Source: Impatiens glandulifera (lineage: Eukaryota > Streptophyta > Magnoliopsida > Ericales > Balsaminaceae). From it: DNA of 64,000 bases. Made by a program: the position numbers and the translations under genes. Shown here one piece after another: positions 1 through 11,312 of this stretch. The stretch covers positions 126,613,641 to 126,677,640 of the forward strand of contig NC_061862.1 in NCBI RefSeq assembly GCF_907164915.1, written 5' to 3'. The notes below the pieces were generated by a model, which saw only the letters and a program-made list of their open reading frames with translations, ran no database searches and was not told where the DNA came from. The stretch's first letter is position 1; every line of letters starts with the position of its first letter.

Positions 1-1
1 G

Positions 2-325
2 GGACATGCTCTTTTACATGCACCAACATTAATTCATATCAGACCTACACATTATAATGAGGTCTTTCCTTTAGAAATGGTTTATGGTCAGGAACCAAAT
101 ATTTCCCATCTAAGAATCTTCGGATGTGCGGTATATGTGCCAGTTGCTCCATCACAACGCACAAAGATGGGACCTCAAAGGAGATTGGGGATATATGTTG
201 GATATGAATCACCGTCTATAATTAAATATCTTGAACCATTGACGGGTGACTCATTCACAACACGGTTTGCCGACTGTCATTTTAATGAAATGATATTTCT
301 AACATTGAAAGGGAAAAATAAGTAG
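2..325 (+). pseudogene. copia integrase C-terminal fragment
   Basis: The frame is open from the window edge to 325. It encodes the end of a copia integrase, including the stretch ISHLRIFGCAVYVP and the LGIYVGYESPS motif typical of the region after the catalytic core. The DDE core itself is outside the window. A stop at 323-325 interrupts what would be one polyprotein; sequence up to about 830 still resembles the integrase-RT linker but is broken. Cut off by the window on the left. Confidence 0.85.
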
Positions 326-828
326 TTGGAAAAGGAAATAATATGGCGTGAGTTATCATTAGCTCACTACGATCCTCGTACAAAGCAATCTAAACTTGAA
401 GTTTAGAAAATCATTCACTTGCAAAATTTAGAAAATCAATTGCCAGATGCTTTTACTGATCCTAAAAAGGTTACGAAATCTTATATTTCAGCTGTAAATG
501 CTCCAATTAGGATTCATGTCCCTAAAGGACAACCCACTACTGCTAACGAGCCTAAAATGCAAGTGAAACGTGGTAGACCAGTCGGTTCCAAAGATAAAAA
601 TCCTCAAAAAAAAAGAAGTAATGGCTCAAACTGAGGAAACAATTACTCTAGAAGAGTATATAGTCATTGAAAAAATGATTCCAGAGGAATCACAAGTACC
701 TAAAATGAAGAGATCTCTATAAACTATATTTTGACTGGAAAAAGATAGAATCGAGATGAAATTGATGTCGATGAAAATTTTGCATATGCTATAACATGCG
801 ATATTATTAAAAAAGATGATCATGAGCC

Positions 829-1858
829 AAAGTCTGTAGAAGAATGCAGACGGAGAAATAATTGGCCAAACTGGAAAGCTGCGATTGAAACTGAATTAAA
901 ATCACTCGCAAATCATAAAGTTTTTTGACTTATTATCCGTACCCCTGAAGGTATTAAACCGATCGGTTATAAATGGGTGTTTATAAGAAAAAAAAGAAAT
1001 GAGAAAAATGAAATTGTCAGATATAAGGCACGACTTGTTGCACAGGGATTCTCGTAGATACCTAGTATTGAATATGAGGAAACATATTCTCCTGTGGTGG
1101 ATGCAACAACATTTAGATGTCTGATAAGTTTATCAATACACGAGAAATTGTAGATGAGATTAATCGATGTTGTTACGGCATATTTATATGGCTCCCTTGA
1201 TAACAACATATACATGAAACTCTCTGAAGGATTTAAAATGCCAGAAGCATTTAATTCAGATCGTCGAGACCTTTACTCGGTTAAATTATGCAGATCTTTA
1301 TATGGATTGAAACAATATGGACATCGGTGGTATAAACGTCTAAGTGAATATTTATTAAAGAATGGATTTCAAAATGATCCAATATGTTCGTGTGTGTTTA
1401 AAAAAAGATATGGATCACAATTTATAATAATTACAATTTATCTAGACGAATTGAATATTATTGGAACTACTGATGAACTATCTGAAACAGTTAGTTATCT
1501 TAAGAAAAAATTTGAGATAAAAGATCTGGGAAAAATAAAGTTATGTCTTGGCTTGCAAGTTGAGCATTTAGATAATGGAATTTTTGTCCATCAATCTTCT
1601 TATACATCAAGAGTACTAAAAATATTTTTTATGGATAAAGCGCATCCCTTGAGTAGTCCAATGATCGTGAGATCGCTTGATATAAATAAAGATCCATTTC
1701 GACCTCGTATGTATAATGAAGAACTAATTGGTCCTGAAGTACCATATCTTAGTTCTATTGGAGCACTAATGTATTTGGCTACTCATACTAGACCTGATAT
1801 ATCATTTACATTAAATTTATTAGCGAGATATAGTTCTTCACTGACAAAGAGACATTGA
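829..1858 (+). pseudogene. copia reverse transcriptase, inactivated
   Basis: RT-like sequence begins near 829 with NNWPNWKAAIETELKSL. It continues through [10 protein letters not shown] and [11 protein letters not shown] and is interrupted by stops near 926, 1056 and 1152. The longest open piece (1154-1858) carries LYGLKQYGHRWYKRL and the catalytic block. The usual YVDD box reads YLDE here, so one catalytic aspartate is replaced by glutamate. With three stops the domain cannot be functional. Confidence 0.9.
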
Positions 1859-1930
1859 AATGGAGTTAAGCATATTTTCTGGTACCTTCAAGGAACTGTG
1901 GACATGATTATATTATCCATATATATGTGA

Positions 1931-2400
1931 AGCTGAATTGATTGGGTACGCAGATGCAGAGTATTTATTTGATCCTCATAATGGTAAGTCTCAAACGGGT
2001 ATGTATTCACATATGGTGGTACAATCACATCTTCAAACCATTCTGAGATCATCGCTATTCATGAAGCAAGTCGAGAATGTGTATGGTTGATATCAATCAT
2101 TCATCATATTCGAGAGTCATGTGGCTTATCTATAAACAAGAATTCTCCAATAATTTTATATGAGGATAATGCAGTTTGCATTACACAATTAAAGGGAGGA
2201 TATATTAAAGGCGATAGAACAAAACACATATCACCAAAATTCTTTTTCACTCATGATCTCTAGAAGAAAGGTGATATTGATGCTCATCAAATTCGTTCAT
2301 CAGATAATCTAGCAGATCTATTTACAAAAGCATTGCCTAATACGACCTTTGAAAAACTACTATATAATATTGACATGTGGAGACTTAAAAGTTTAAAGTG
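1931..2400 (+). pseudogene. copia RNase H remnant
   Basis: After the RT there is decayed RNase H sequence. An ADAE-like segment lies near 1951. An EASREC-like segment lies near 2065, a YEDNAVCI segment near 2160 and a HISPKFFFTHDL-like segment near 2227. These are the copia RNase H landmarks in the right order. Frame changes and stops separate them. Confidence 0.75.
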
Positions 2401-2510
2401 ATATAACAAAAGGGGAATTTACGTACTGTACTCTTTTTCCCTTAATCATGGTTTTATCCCAATGGATTTTCCTGATAAAGTTTTTAATGTGGCAGTATAC
2501 CAATGGCATC

Positions 2511-2520
2511 CAAAGGGGAG
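2511..2520 (+). other. polypurine tract of the first copia element
   Basis: The purine-rich run CAAAGGGGAG stands immediately before the LTR, as expected for the plus-strand primer of a copia element. A second purine run near 2408 lies about 110 bp further upstream and is not adjacent to an LTR. Confidence 0.65.
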
Positions 2521-2697
2521 TATTATAAATGCAATATAATTAATGAATGTCATTGTGTAAGACTCTTGGTTTTCATATTCCACCGTTATGAAGGCCTTTT
2601 GTTTCTAGGGAACATTGTAAAGATTATTCATTTGATAAACAATAATACATTCTCTCGTTCTTATCTCTCTTGTTCATTATCTTGTATCTTTATAACA
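2521..2697 (+). repeat. 3' LTR of the first copia element (177 bp)
   Basis: It begins TATTATAAATGC (expected TGTTATAAA) right after the polypurine tract and ends TTTATAACA. These are the inverted terminal sequences common to a plant copia group with short LTRs. It ends in a CT-rich stretch. Confidence 0.7.
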
Positions 2698-2828
2698 TCA
2701 TTCTTATTCTTGTTCTAATTCTAATTGATAATTTGTTGATTCATTAAAGAGAAATTATTAATATTATTTTGTAATTAAAATTAGTAACGTGTCATATTTA
2801 ATAAAATATAATATCTAATCTTATCCTA

Positions 2829-2831
<3 letters not shown>

Positions 2832-2877
<46 letters not shown>
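2832..2877. repeat. (AT)n microsatellite
   Basis: An uninterrupted AT dinucleotide run of about 46 bp in AT-rich sequence. Confidence 0.95.
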
Positions 2878-2882
<5 letters not shown>

Positions 2883-4636
2883 TTAAATATATATGATCCA
2901 ATTTTTTTATTAATTATAATTAAAAATTATCTATCAAATATTAATAATATAAGATATCATAAATGTTTATGAATCTACACAAGAAACTAGTCTAGGTAAA
3001 GTTCTTTTGTACCCACGGCCAGCAAGATGTAGGTTGGTTATTGTTTTTTCTTTTACAAGATCTTCTCTATCATATTGTGAAATATCATTAAATGCATATT
3101 CACACATAAGAGGTACAAACCCTTACATTGATCCCATGCAGAATCAATTGTAAGCCATGTGTTGCCGCTTTTCGTAGAAATATCATCCAATAGATATTCA
3201 CTCGAAAACACATTTGGAGAAACTCATGCCTCAAACATGCACGAGGCGACTAGTTATCTATTCATATGATATACGTATGTCCATAGATTTACAAAAGTGA
3301 ATCCTCACGTTTCATTATTTCTTATCGGTATCACGCATGAGCTTCTATAAGGTGTTTGCCTCAAGTTTCTCGATTTCACGGTATCTATTAAAAATATGGG
3401 TTAGATACACCCATTTAGGTTGTATCACTTCACCTTTTAAATTTAATGGATTCGGGTTTGCGAATGGTACCTATTAGTCAAAGTTGAACACACCTTTTAC
3501 TAAAAGAATAATTTCTCCAACTCTGTCCAAGATGGGTATTATTAAATACTCTGAGTATATTAAAATAAATAAATATGGTCTAGTAAGATTATCATATATG
3601 ATTACTAAAGAGGAAGATCTAAAATAAATAATTAATTCGTGAAATGGTCCTCTATAGTCTATTTTCAAGAATATAAAAAAATGGTAAAGTATCAAAATTA
3701 CAAATTATATCACCATGTTGACAATAAGACGGTCAAATGGTGAGTTTTGAGACTAATATTATATTTGTGTTTTTTAGGAAAACGCTTGGAAAAATAAATA
3801 AATAATTTTTTTTTCCGAAGGATCATCCTAGCTTCGTTGTACGCGGCAGCGCGTGCACATCGGCGCCGAAATGGAGAAGCCGCACACCAAGCAAAGCGGT
3901 AGTGGGTGGTAGACCACTAAATGAGTCAAAACGGACGAGTTTAGGACAAGTCCACGCTGGGTCAAGGCGCTTGGCTCGGTCGACTACACATAAAAATGGT
4001 GGGAAATTCAAACTTCGCGGGGCCATGTCATCGCCATCTCCGGGCTTCAAGTCGTCGTGGCTTGCCGATCTTCAATCGGAAAACTCATAGCCCAATAACA
4101 ATTTCATCATTTGGTTACTTGGATTTTTGGCTAAAACATAGGAAAATCTCCCTTGGACACATTTTAGTAAAAAAATTACTCAAGGCTCAATAGATAACCA
4201 CATTCGATGAATATAGTTGCAATGGAAAGATAAGAGGATGGGCTATGAATATAGTTGCAATGGAAAGATAAGAGGATGGGCTTCCAAATCAAGATCCACG
4301 TCTTTCATAAATCTTCAAGGAAGTCAAGAACAAGAATTTTAAGCTCGAAACTGACCACCTTGTACTAATAAATCATTGAGGGAGTTGTAGTCCACTAAAT
4401 TGAGCTCACAATGTATCAAATTAAAGCTAAGACAAGTAAATTTCATGGAAACCTCTCGCCGAAAACTTCTTCATCAAACTAAAGCCTCAACAATTGTTTG
4501 GCCATCATTTAACATTCTTCTACTACACCTCTAACATGATTAGAGAGGTTCTTTGAATATGTTGTAACTCCATTTCTTAATTGAAGCAGCTAGTTCATTT
4601 ACTCTTCTTTCGCTTAGATTCATTTAAGATAGTATT
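2878..4636. other. intergenic, no gene recognised
   Basis: Mostly AT-rich sequence in which I see no gene. An island at about 3820-4080 is clearly richer in GC and CpG than its surroundings and is open on both strands for 60-75 codons. I recognise no domain there. The end of this stretch is the left flank of the copia insertion that begins at 4637. Confidence 0.5.
4207..4282. repeat. 38-bp direct repeat, two perfect copies
   Basis: The 38-bp sequence starting ATGAATATAGTTGCAATGG occurs at 4207-4244 and again, back to back and unchanged, at 4245-4282. The identity suggests recent slippage or an unequal event. Confidence 0.95.
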
Positions 4637-4870
4637 TGTAGAGAAAAGTTGTAATATATTATTTATTATAATATTGATTACATGAGAGTGGAGAGCCCTA
4701 TTTATATACAATATACAAGAAACTTTTACACTACTCTAAAAACATTTACATTACTCAAACCACTACTCCACTTCCCAAGTTTGACTTAGACATTAACCAA
4801 TGTTGAAATATTTATAGTCCCCAAGCCACTTATACGTTACCCAATGATGACTCATTCATTATTTTCAACA
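4637..4870 (-). repeat. 3' LTR of the minus-strand copia element (234 bp)
   Basis: On the plus strand it begins TGTAGAGAAAAGTTG and ends TTTTCAACA; in element orientation it is TG...CA. It matches 9622-9849 apart from about 15 substitutions and six extra bases (ATATAC near 4708). Confidence 0.93.
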
Positions 4871-4883
4871 CCCCCCCTCAAGT
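4871..4883 (-). other. polypurine tract of the minus-strand copia element
   Basis: On the minus strand this reads TTGAGGGGGGG directly before the 3' LTR, the usual place and composition of a copia polypurine tract. Confidence 0.85.
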
Positions 4884-4905
4884 TAAGAGTGAATAGATTG
4901 AAAAC

Positions 4906-5370
4906 TCATAACTTGTCAAGAATGTGGTCGAAGGAGGTTCTATCCAGAGAATTCGTGAAGATGTCGGCCAACTGGTTCTTACTCATTATGTAAGGTGCTT
5001 CAATTTGGCCAGATTGTACTTTCTCCCTGATAAAGTGACAATCAACTTCAATATTTTTCGTTCGTTCATGAAAAACGGGATTAGACGCGATATGTCGTGC
5101 TGCTTGGTTGTCGCAATACATTTTCATCGGTTCACTATGAGATATCCCCATATCTTGGAGTAGATGCTTAATCCAAATAAGTTCGCTAGCTGTAGTAGCC
5201 ATAGCCCGGTATTCTGCTTCAGCGCTGGATCTTGTAACCACGTTTTGCTTCTTGTTGCACCAAGTGACTAAATTCCCGCCAACAAATGTACATAATCTAG
5301 TGGTTGATTTTCTATCAGAACTTCCTGCCCAGTCTGCATCCGAGTATCCAATGATGTTTAAGCACTAATT
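4906..5370 (-). pseudogene. copia RNase H fragment
   Basis: The largest piece (5241-4906) contains TRSSAEAEYRAMA, YCDNQAA, the H-x-R-T-K-like segment HERTKNIEVDCHFIREKV and a final DIFTNSLD. These are the RNase H landmarks, including catalytic D/E/D positions. The N-terminal part with the ADWAG-like motif lies in another frame at about 5290-5350. A TAA near 5366 separates it from the RT. Confidence 0.88.
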
Positions 5371-6300
5371 TCTTTTAAGCCAGATTCCTTGTCCCGGAGT
5401 AGCCTTGAGATATCGAAGTATTCTTTCGACTGTTTTTAGATGACTTGTTTGTTGAGCATGCATAAACTGTCTCAATGCACTAACAGAAAAAGTAATATCT
5501 GGTCTAGTGACAGTTAAATATATAAGTTTGCCAACTAACCTTTGATACCTGCCAATATCCACTAACAACTCACCATCTTCAGAATTAAGTTTAGTAGTGG
5601 TGTCCATTGGAGTATAAGTTGGCTTTAATCCCAACTTCCCTGTTTCATTTAATAAATCTAAAGTATATTTTCTTTGAGACAGGAATAACACTTTTTGTGA
5701 ATGGGCTATCTCTACTCCAAGAAAATATTTAAGAATACATAGTCTTTGATATCAAAAGTTTTTTGTAAATACTTTTTAACTTTATTTATTTCTTCGTCAT
5801 TGTTCCCAGTAATTATAATATCATCAACATATATAAGAACAAAAAGAGAGAAATTTTTAATAAATAAGGAGGAATTTGCCGTACTTTTTGTGAATCCATT
5901 TTGAAGAAGAGCATTACTTAATTTAGCATACCAAGCACGAGGAGATTGTTTTAATCCATACATAACTTTATTAAGTTTACAAACAAGTTTAGAACTCAAG
6001 TTGTCTTTGTAACTTGGAGGAAGATCCATATACACTTCCTCCTCTAAATCACCCTGGAGAAAAGCATTTTTTACATCCATTTGAAAAATATTCCAATTTT
6101 TATTAGTGGAAATCGATAAAAGAATTCTAACCGTGTTCATTTTGACTACGGGGGAAAATGTTTCCTCATAATCTATACCATATGTTTGAGTATATCCCTT
6201 TGCTACAAGACGTGCCTTGTATCTATCTATTTTACCATTACTATCATATTTTATTTTATATACCCATTTACAACCGACAGGTCTTTTTCCTATAGGAGGA
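5371..6300 (-). pseudogene. copia reverse transcriptase, frameshifted
   Basis: The catalytic block FVLIYVDDIIITG is intact (around 5815-5840), preceded by KVMYGLKQSPRAWYAKL and VDVKNAFLQGDLEEEVYMD-type sequence. The end of the domain (5691-5365) is in another frame after a frameshift near 5705. The N-terminal part (about 6150-6300, KWVYKIKYDSNGK-type) is again out of frame. The active-site aspartates survive, but no continuous product is possible. Confidence 0.92.
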
Positions 6301-8397
6301 ACAACAATATCCTAAGTATGATTTTTTCAAGTGCTTCTAGTTCCTCACACATAGCTTGTTGCCATAAAGGATTAGAAACAGCTTCTTGAAAAATTTTAGG
6401 CTCAATGTTATCTAAACAAGTTAAAAAATTTAAATGTGTTAGAGAATTTTTTTCATAAGATAAAAGTTGTTGAATAGGGTAGGATACCTTATAAGAAATA
6501 TAGTCATCAAGTTTTGCAGGTGGTCGACTAGGACGCACGGATCTTCTTACACCTTCATATCCTGATAGGTTTTCACGAACTTCTTCTAAAATAGGTTGTC
6601 TTTCTTGTTCTAATGGATTTTCTGAACCATGTGACTCCTGATTTTCTCTTGAATAGGTTGAACTCTCTAATTCTCCCCTTGAGATGATATCGGATTCCAC
6701 GTTATCTTTGGTCATTGGTACCTCATCTCCCCATGAGTATGAGCATGACCTTAGTGCTTCATTTCCTGTAGTTACATCTGTAAAAGGGTTAAGAGTAGGG
6801 ATAAAATCGTTAAAAGAATCATAATCATTAATTTTTTTCTTTGAAAAATGGCTCATGCTCTCTAAATATAACATTTCTAGATATGTAAATTTTATTAGTT
6901 TCAAAATTATAACATTTGTACCCTTTCTGAGTCGTTGAATATCCAAGAAACAAAGCTATAATGGAAGTTGTACTAAATTTATCAGTGCGACTAGTGTGAA
7001 CAAAACATGTGCAACCGAAAACACGCAAATGTTCATAAGAGATTTTTTTGTTATTTAAGACATTGAGTGGAGCTTTTCCATTCAATACAGAAGTAGGAAT
7101 TCTATTTATAAGGTGAACCGCAGCGAGAAGGGCATCAGACCAAAATCTCTTAGGGACATTAGACTGGAAAAGTAAAGCTCGGGTTACCTCAAGAAGGTGT
7201 CTATTTTTTCGTTCAGCAACTCCATTTTTGGCAGGTGTATGAGGACAAGTTTTTTGATGAAAAATGCCCTTTGATTTAAAGAAGTTTGAAAATTTTGAGT
7301 TAATGTATTCAGTACCATTATCAGATCGAAAGTTTTAATTGTGGCATTAAAATGATTTTCTGTAAATGAATTAAATTCTAAAAACTTTTCATACACTTCC
7401 ACCTTTGAAGTTAAAAGATAAATCCAAGTTGTTCGTGAGAAATCATCGATGAAGCTAACATAATATTTAAAATTATTATATGAATCGATAGGTGCAGGAC
7501 CCAATACATCTGAATGTATCAATTCGAGAGGAGATTTGGTTTTATTTGTAGAGATGAAAAAAGGAAGTTTGGTTTGTTTTGAAAATTGACAAATATCACA
7601 ATTTGAACAAAAATTATCTATTCGTAAAAGATGTTTTACAACTTTATTAGAAGGATGTCCTAGCCTTTGATGCCATAAATCTTGCTCAAAATTAGTGTAT
7701 GAATTGAAAGCACATCTAGAAAGATCAACAATATAAATATCGTTGACAAGTTGTCCTTCACCAATCTTCATTCCTGTCAACTTGTCCTGAAACACAACAC
7801 ATTCATTAGAAAAAATAACAAGACATTTAAGATCTTTAGTTATTTTGCTAACAGATAATAAGTTAGGAGATAATTGTGGAACATAAAGAACATTATCAAC
7901 ATTTTTTGAAAATACTCTGATAGACTCAGTTCCTAAGATAGGCATATTTGAATCATTAGCTGTTTTAACACTTTGTTGTGAATTTTTAATGGAAAAATCC
8001 AAAACATTATTTTTATTTCCAGTCATATGATCTGAGGCTCCTGAATCAACTACCCAATAATTAGGATTTTTGCAAAAATATGTAAAATATTTTGAAAAAA
8101 TATCTGGGTCCACTTTGGATGTGGACCGAGCCTCTTGTGTTTGCATGAATTTGGTAAACTGATCAAAAGGATTATTGAAATCTGTTTGATTGTTTGACCC
8201 TGCTGCTATGTTAAAGTTGTGTTGTCCAGTAGTTGGCCTAATATTCCATCCCATTTGATCATTGTTTTCTCCTCCATTGTTTTGAGCGAGAAATCCTTTC
8301 GGGTTTCTCCCATTAAAATTTCTACCTTTTTCTTCGCCATTCTTCTTTGCCGCACGAAGATGAGGATAGAGTTTGAAGCAAAACTCCTTAGCATGAT
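6301..8397 (-). pseudogene. copia protease-integrase region, broken
   Basis: Piece 8254-7184 starts in the gag-protease linker and has the protease motif VVDSGASDHMTGN. It then has the H-H-C-C zinc-binding segment (LWHQRLGHPS...CSNCDICQ) and the first integrase aspartate (LIHSDVLGPA). A frameshift near 7335 destroys the second catalytic block; the third (NGVAERKNR-type) is near 7200. Piece 7085-6828 is the C-terminal part (EHLRVFGCTCFV, FLGYSTTQKGYKCYN). Piece 6946-6290 is the acidic linker to RT. Confidence 0.9.
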
Positions 8398-8402
8398 CCT
8401 GT

Positions 8403-8731
8403 TGTTAGGAAAAAACCTGACAGAACCACAACAGAAGAAAACAAAAGAATGAACACTAATAGAATTTGATAACGGAGTTCGGCCAAAATGTTGCCTACGT
8501 CTCCGAGCACTAAGGCTATCAATTAATAAGGAAGAAGAGATACAAATTTGGGTGCTATAAACCAAAGAGGGGAGAGTTTCTTTTATACACTAAGAAACTT
8601 CCCCAACTCCCATCATCTTCCGATATGGGATTTATGCTAATTGTGAATATAGTTTCTTTTATATACTAAGAAACTTCTTTCACTCCCATTATCTTCCGAT
8701 GTGGGATTCTAATTGTGCCAAAAAAACAACA
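8403..8731 (-). mobile_element. solo LTR nested in gag of the copia element
   Basis: This 329-bp block starts TGTTAGG and ends AACAACA on the plus strand, giving TG...CA ends on both strands. It is flanked by CCTGT (8398-8402) and CATGT (8732-8736), a 5-bp target duplication with one mismatch. It splits the zinc knuckle of gag: CNHCKK lies on one side and HAKEFC on the other. It contains two imperfect copies of a roughly 75-bp unit (from about 8575 and 8650). The segment around 8470 (GTTCGGCCAAAATGTTGCC) resembles the start of known plant copia LTRs. No internal region is present. Confidence 0.8.
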
Positions 8732-8736
8732 CATGT

Positions 8737-9504
8737 TTCTTACAATGATTACAAAGGAGATTGCTGGTTCGTTGAAAATTTTGGGATTTGTGACCAAAAA
8801 AATGCTTGATTTTCACCTGTTGTTTGCCCCTCACCTCCCATGGTGCTTCTCCGTGTCTCCTCTTGTTGTAGCCTTGAGACAACATCATCGAAATCTGGAA
8901 GAGTAGACGTCATGAGGATTTGAGCACGGATGGCGTCCTAACTCAGATCGAAGGAGGCAAGCAACTCGTATATCCCTTCTTGTTCATCTCTCTCTTGCAA
9001 AGTATTCTCATCGTTGGTCCGAGGTAAGTACATCATGAGTTCTTCTCGTCTTCTGGTTAACTCACCAACAATTTCGGTAACCGACTTCGATCCCTTTTTA
9101 AGGGACTGGATTTCAAATTTCAGTTGATATATGTGAGCATAATTTTAAGTATTTTCATATCTTTTGTTGACTGAATCCCAAATTTCTTTTGCTGAATTTT
9201 TATCCAAGAAAAATTCGGAAATTCTCGGCTCTATGGAATTTAGAAGCCAACTCATGATTTGATAGTCATGGGCTTCCCATTCCTCGGCCCTTTTCTGATC
9301 TTCCTCAGTGAATTTCTCTGATATGGTTGGTTGTGTTGATGTCCCAAAAATATGGCCAAATTTGAGCTTCCATTTCAGAAAAATAGTTGTTGACCGCTCC
9401 CAAGTGATGTAGTTCTTTTCATTCAAAAGAACCAAGGTCATCTTCCCGGTTGAGTGCCCATCAAAAAAATTGCTCCCGAAAGTAGTCATTGTCGTGTTTA
9501 ACAA
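8737..9504 (-). pseudogene. copia gag, N-terminal part
   Basis: The open piece 9504-9145 has the copia gag fold landmarks (LNEKNYITWERS, KEIWDSVNKRY). A TAA at about 9145 interrupts it, but the frame continues beyond with IQSLKKGSKSVTE and GELTRRREELMMYLP. A second stop lies near 8940. It then reaches the first half of the zinc knuckle (CNHCKK) where the nested solo LTR begins. The start is at 9504. Confidence 0.88.
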
Positions 9505-9603
9505 AAGCAGAGAATACTTTGAAATTTCAAGCTAAACAGCACAACATTGCTAAAAAGGAATATGAGAAAGTAAAGATAGTGCTGAAAGAGAGTCAGTACA
9601 CAA

Positions 9604-9621
9604 GTACCCGTTCTGATACCA
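9604..9621 (-). other. primer binding site (initiator tRNA-Met)
   Basis: On the minus strand the first bases after the 5' LTR read TGGTATCAGAACGGG, close to the complement of the 3' end of plant initiator methionine tRNA (TGGTATCAGAGC). It abuts the LTR directly. Confidence 0.9.
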
Positions 9622-9849
9622 TGTAGAGAAAAGTTGTAATATATTATTTATTATTATATTAATTACATGAGAGGGAGAGAGCCCTATTTATATACAAGAA
9701 ACATTTACACTACCCTAGAAACATTTACATTACTCAAACCACTACTCCACTTCCAAAGTTTGACTTAGACATTAACCAAGGTGGAAATATTTATATTCCC
9801 CAAACCACTTGTACGTTACCCAATGATGACTCATACATTATTTCCAACC
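9622..9849 (-). repeat. 5' LTR of the minus-strand copia element (228 bp)
   Basis: Partner of 4637-4870. Its outer terminal base is mutated (CC instead of CA on the plus strand). The target duplication GTATT follows at 9850-9854. Confidence 0.93.
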
Positions 9850-9854
9850 GTATT

Positions 9855-11312
9855 GATGGTTTGATTTCACCTAATTTGTTTATTTTGTTCCACGTGCCTT
9901 GCCTTGACAAGTAATAAGGTAAGATAAGTTTTTGTTTATTTAAACTAAAATGTGTGTATGTCTTCAAGGTATAAAATATTTCAAACTAAAAGTAGAAAAT
10001 ACTTAATTTTAAATAAATTAAATTTTGAAAGATAAAACTTATTTTATTTTATTGTTTTAATCACGGAGATTGCAACAAATATTCAAAATCTATAAAAGGA
10101 AAAAAAAAATTTGTAATTATGACATAATTTGTTATAACTTATCTATCTATATTTAAAAGGTAAGATATCAATAAGAGGTGAATACCAACCATAAGTTTTT
10201 GGGTTCAAACTCGTCAGACGACAAGTTTTGCGTCCGGTTAAATAATTAAGTATTTGCGGGCTACTTAATCCGTTGTGCTATTTTTTTTATAACTTTATCT
10301 ATATTTAGAAGGATCATCATGAAAATAAAAACATAAAAAGACTAACTTATCTGATACAACTCAAACTATATTAAAAAGGATCATCAAATGTAACTGAACA
10401 AAGTACAGGGAGAGTAAACTGTGGTCAATCCAGACTTCAATGATCAACCTAGCCGGCGGGGACCCAACACATTCTCTGCCATTATTAGTATTCCATCATT
10501 AACAGCTCAATAACTCAGAAAATTCTAAATGACAAAAACCACAAAACATATAACTCAACAAAACAGAAGTGAATAATAACATTCCAGTAGAAATGTGACA
10601 CATCTGGACATCAGTCACTAAGTTCAAAACTCACGCTTTCAGGTCATTTCTCTTGGCCCAATCTGAATACTAAACGTTAACCTCAACCTCAAAACAACAT
10701 CAACCTCAATAGAGGTTGGAGCCACGTACATTGTTGCCAAATCCGACAAGGGAGCATCTTCGTTTCAATCATTTGTCAAAATCTGACAGCTCGAAAAGAT
10801 GTTACCCGTATCTAGGGACAGCACAAGAATCCTAGAACACTACAGCCGACGGAGGAGACAAAGCCTCTTTCTACTCCGGCAGCTCAACATCGGAGATGGC
10901 AACGACTCCTGAAGGCATCCAACAAAGCTCCCAAGCTACTCCAGATCAACAACTGAGCTGATGCTGTGATGCAGGCAGCTGAATAAAAAGGAATGGCACA
11001 TGGGGAAGAAGGCATGAGTGGTGGGGAAGAAGAGGTTCGTTATTACATCAAAACAGATCATATAAGTGTGCCAAAAGAAGTTACAAATTACTAGCAACAT
11101 TTTTACTATTAATTAAACATCCAAATAAGTGCCATAATCATCCTAACATACTACTTGAGTGGGACTTACAAACCAACTTTTTTTCTAAAGATACCAACCC
11201 ACTTCAAAGAACAGCTAATTGTCCCTATCTTTAAGGAAACATAAAAACTAAATATTAAAACCAGAGTGTATTCATGCACACAAAAAAAGCACCTAAACTG
11301 AGAGGAACTTTT
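9855..11312. other. intergenic, including the likely 3' UTR of the receptor kinase gene
   Basis: 9855-10400 is AT-rich with nothing recognised. From about 10420 to 11312 base composition is more balanced, and this stretch directly follows the stop codon of the minus-strand receptor gene. It probably holds the 3' UTR, but no polyadenylation site can be fixed from sequence alone. Confidence 0.4.

Larger units (their letters stand above)
1..2697 (+). mobile_element. Ty1/copia retrotransposon, 3' part, decayed
   Basis: This is the right-hand part of a copia element; its left part lies outside the window. Integrase C-terminal, reverse transcriptase and RNase H sequence follow in copia order. A purine-rich tract (2511-2520) and a short LTR (2521-2697) come next. 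Several in-frame stops (near 926, 1056 and 1152) and frame changes show it is dead. The LTR ends form the usual inverted pair (TGTTATAAA/TTTATAACA, with one G-to-A change in the first dinucleotide). No target duplication can be tested because the 5' end is missing. Confidence 0.9.
4637..9849 (-). mobile_element. complete but inactive Ty1/copia retrotransposon
   Basis: Two LTRs (4637-4870 and 9622-9849) bound a gag-protease-integrase-RT-RNase H body read on the minus strand. A 5-bp target duplication, GTATT, flanks it (4632-4636 and 9850-9854). A tRNA-iMet primer site abuts the 5' LTR and a polypurine tract abuts the 3' LTR. The LTRs differ at about 15 positions plus a 6-bp indel, so the insertion is old. 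Stops and frameshifts break both gag and pol. The RNase H motif TRSSAEAEYRAMA is of the Ale/Retrofit type, but I do not insist on the lineage. Confidence 0.95.
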
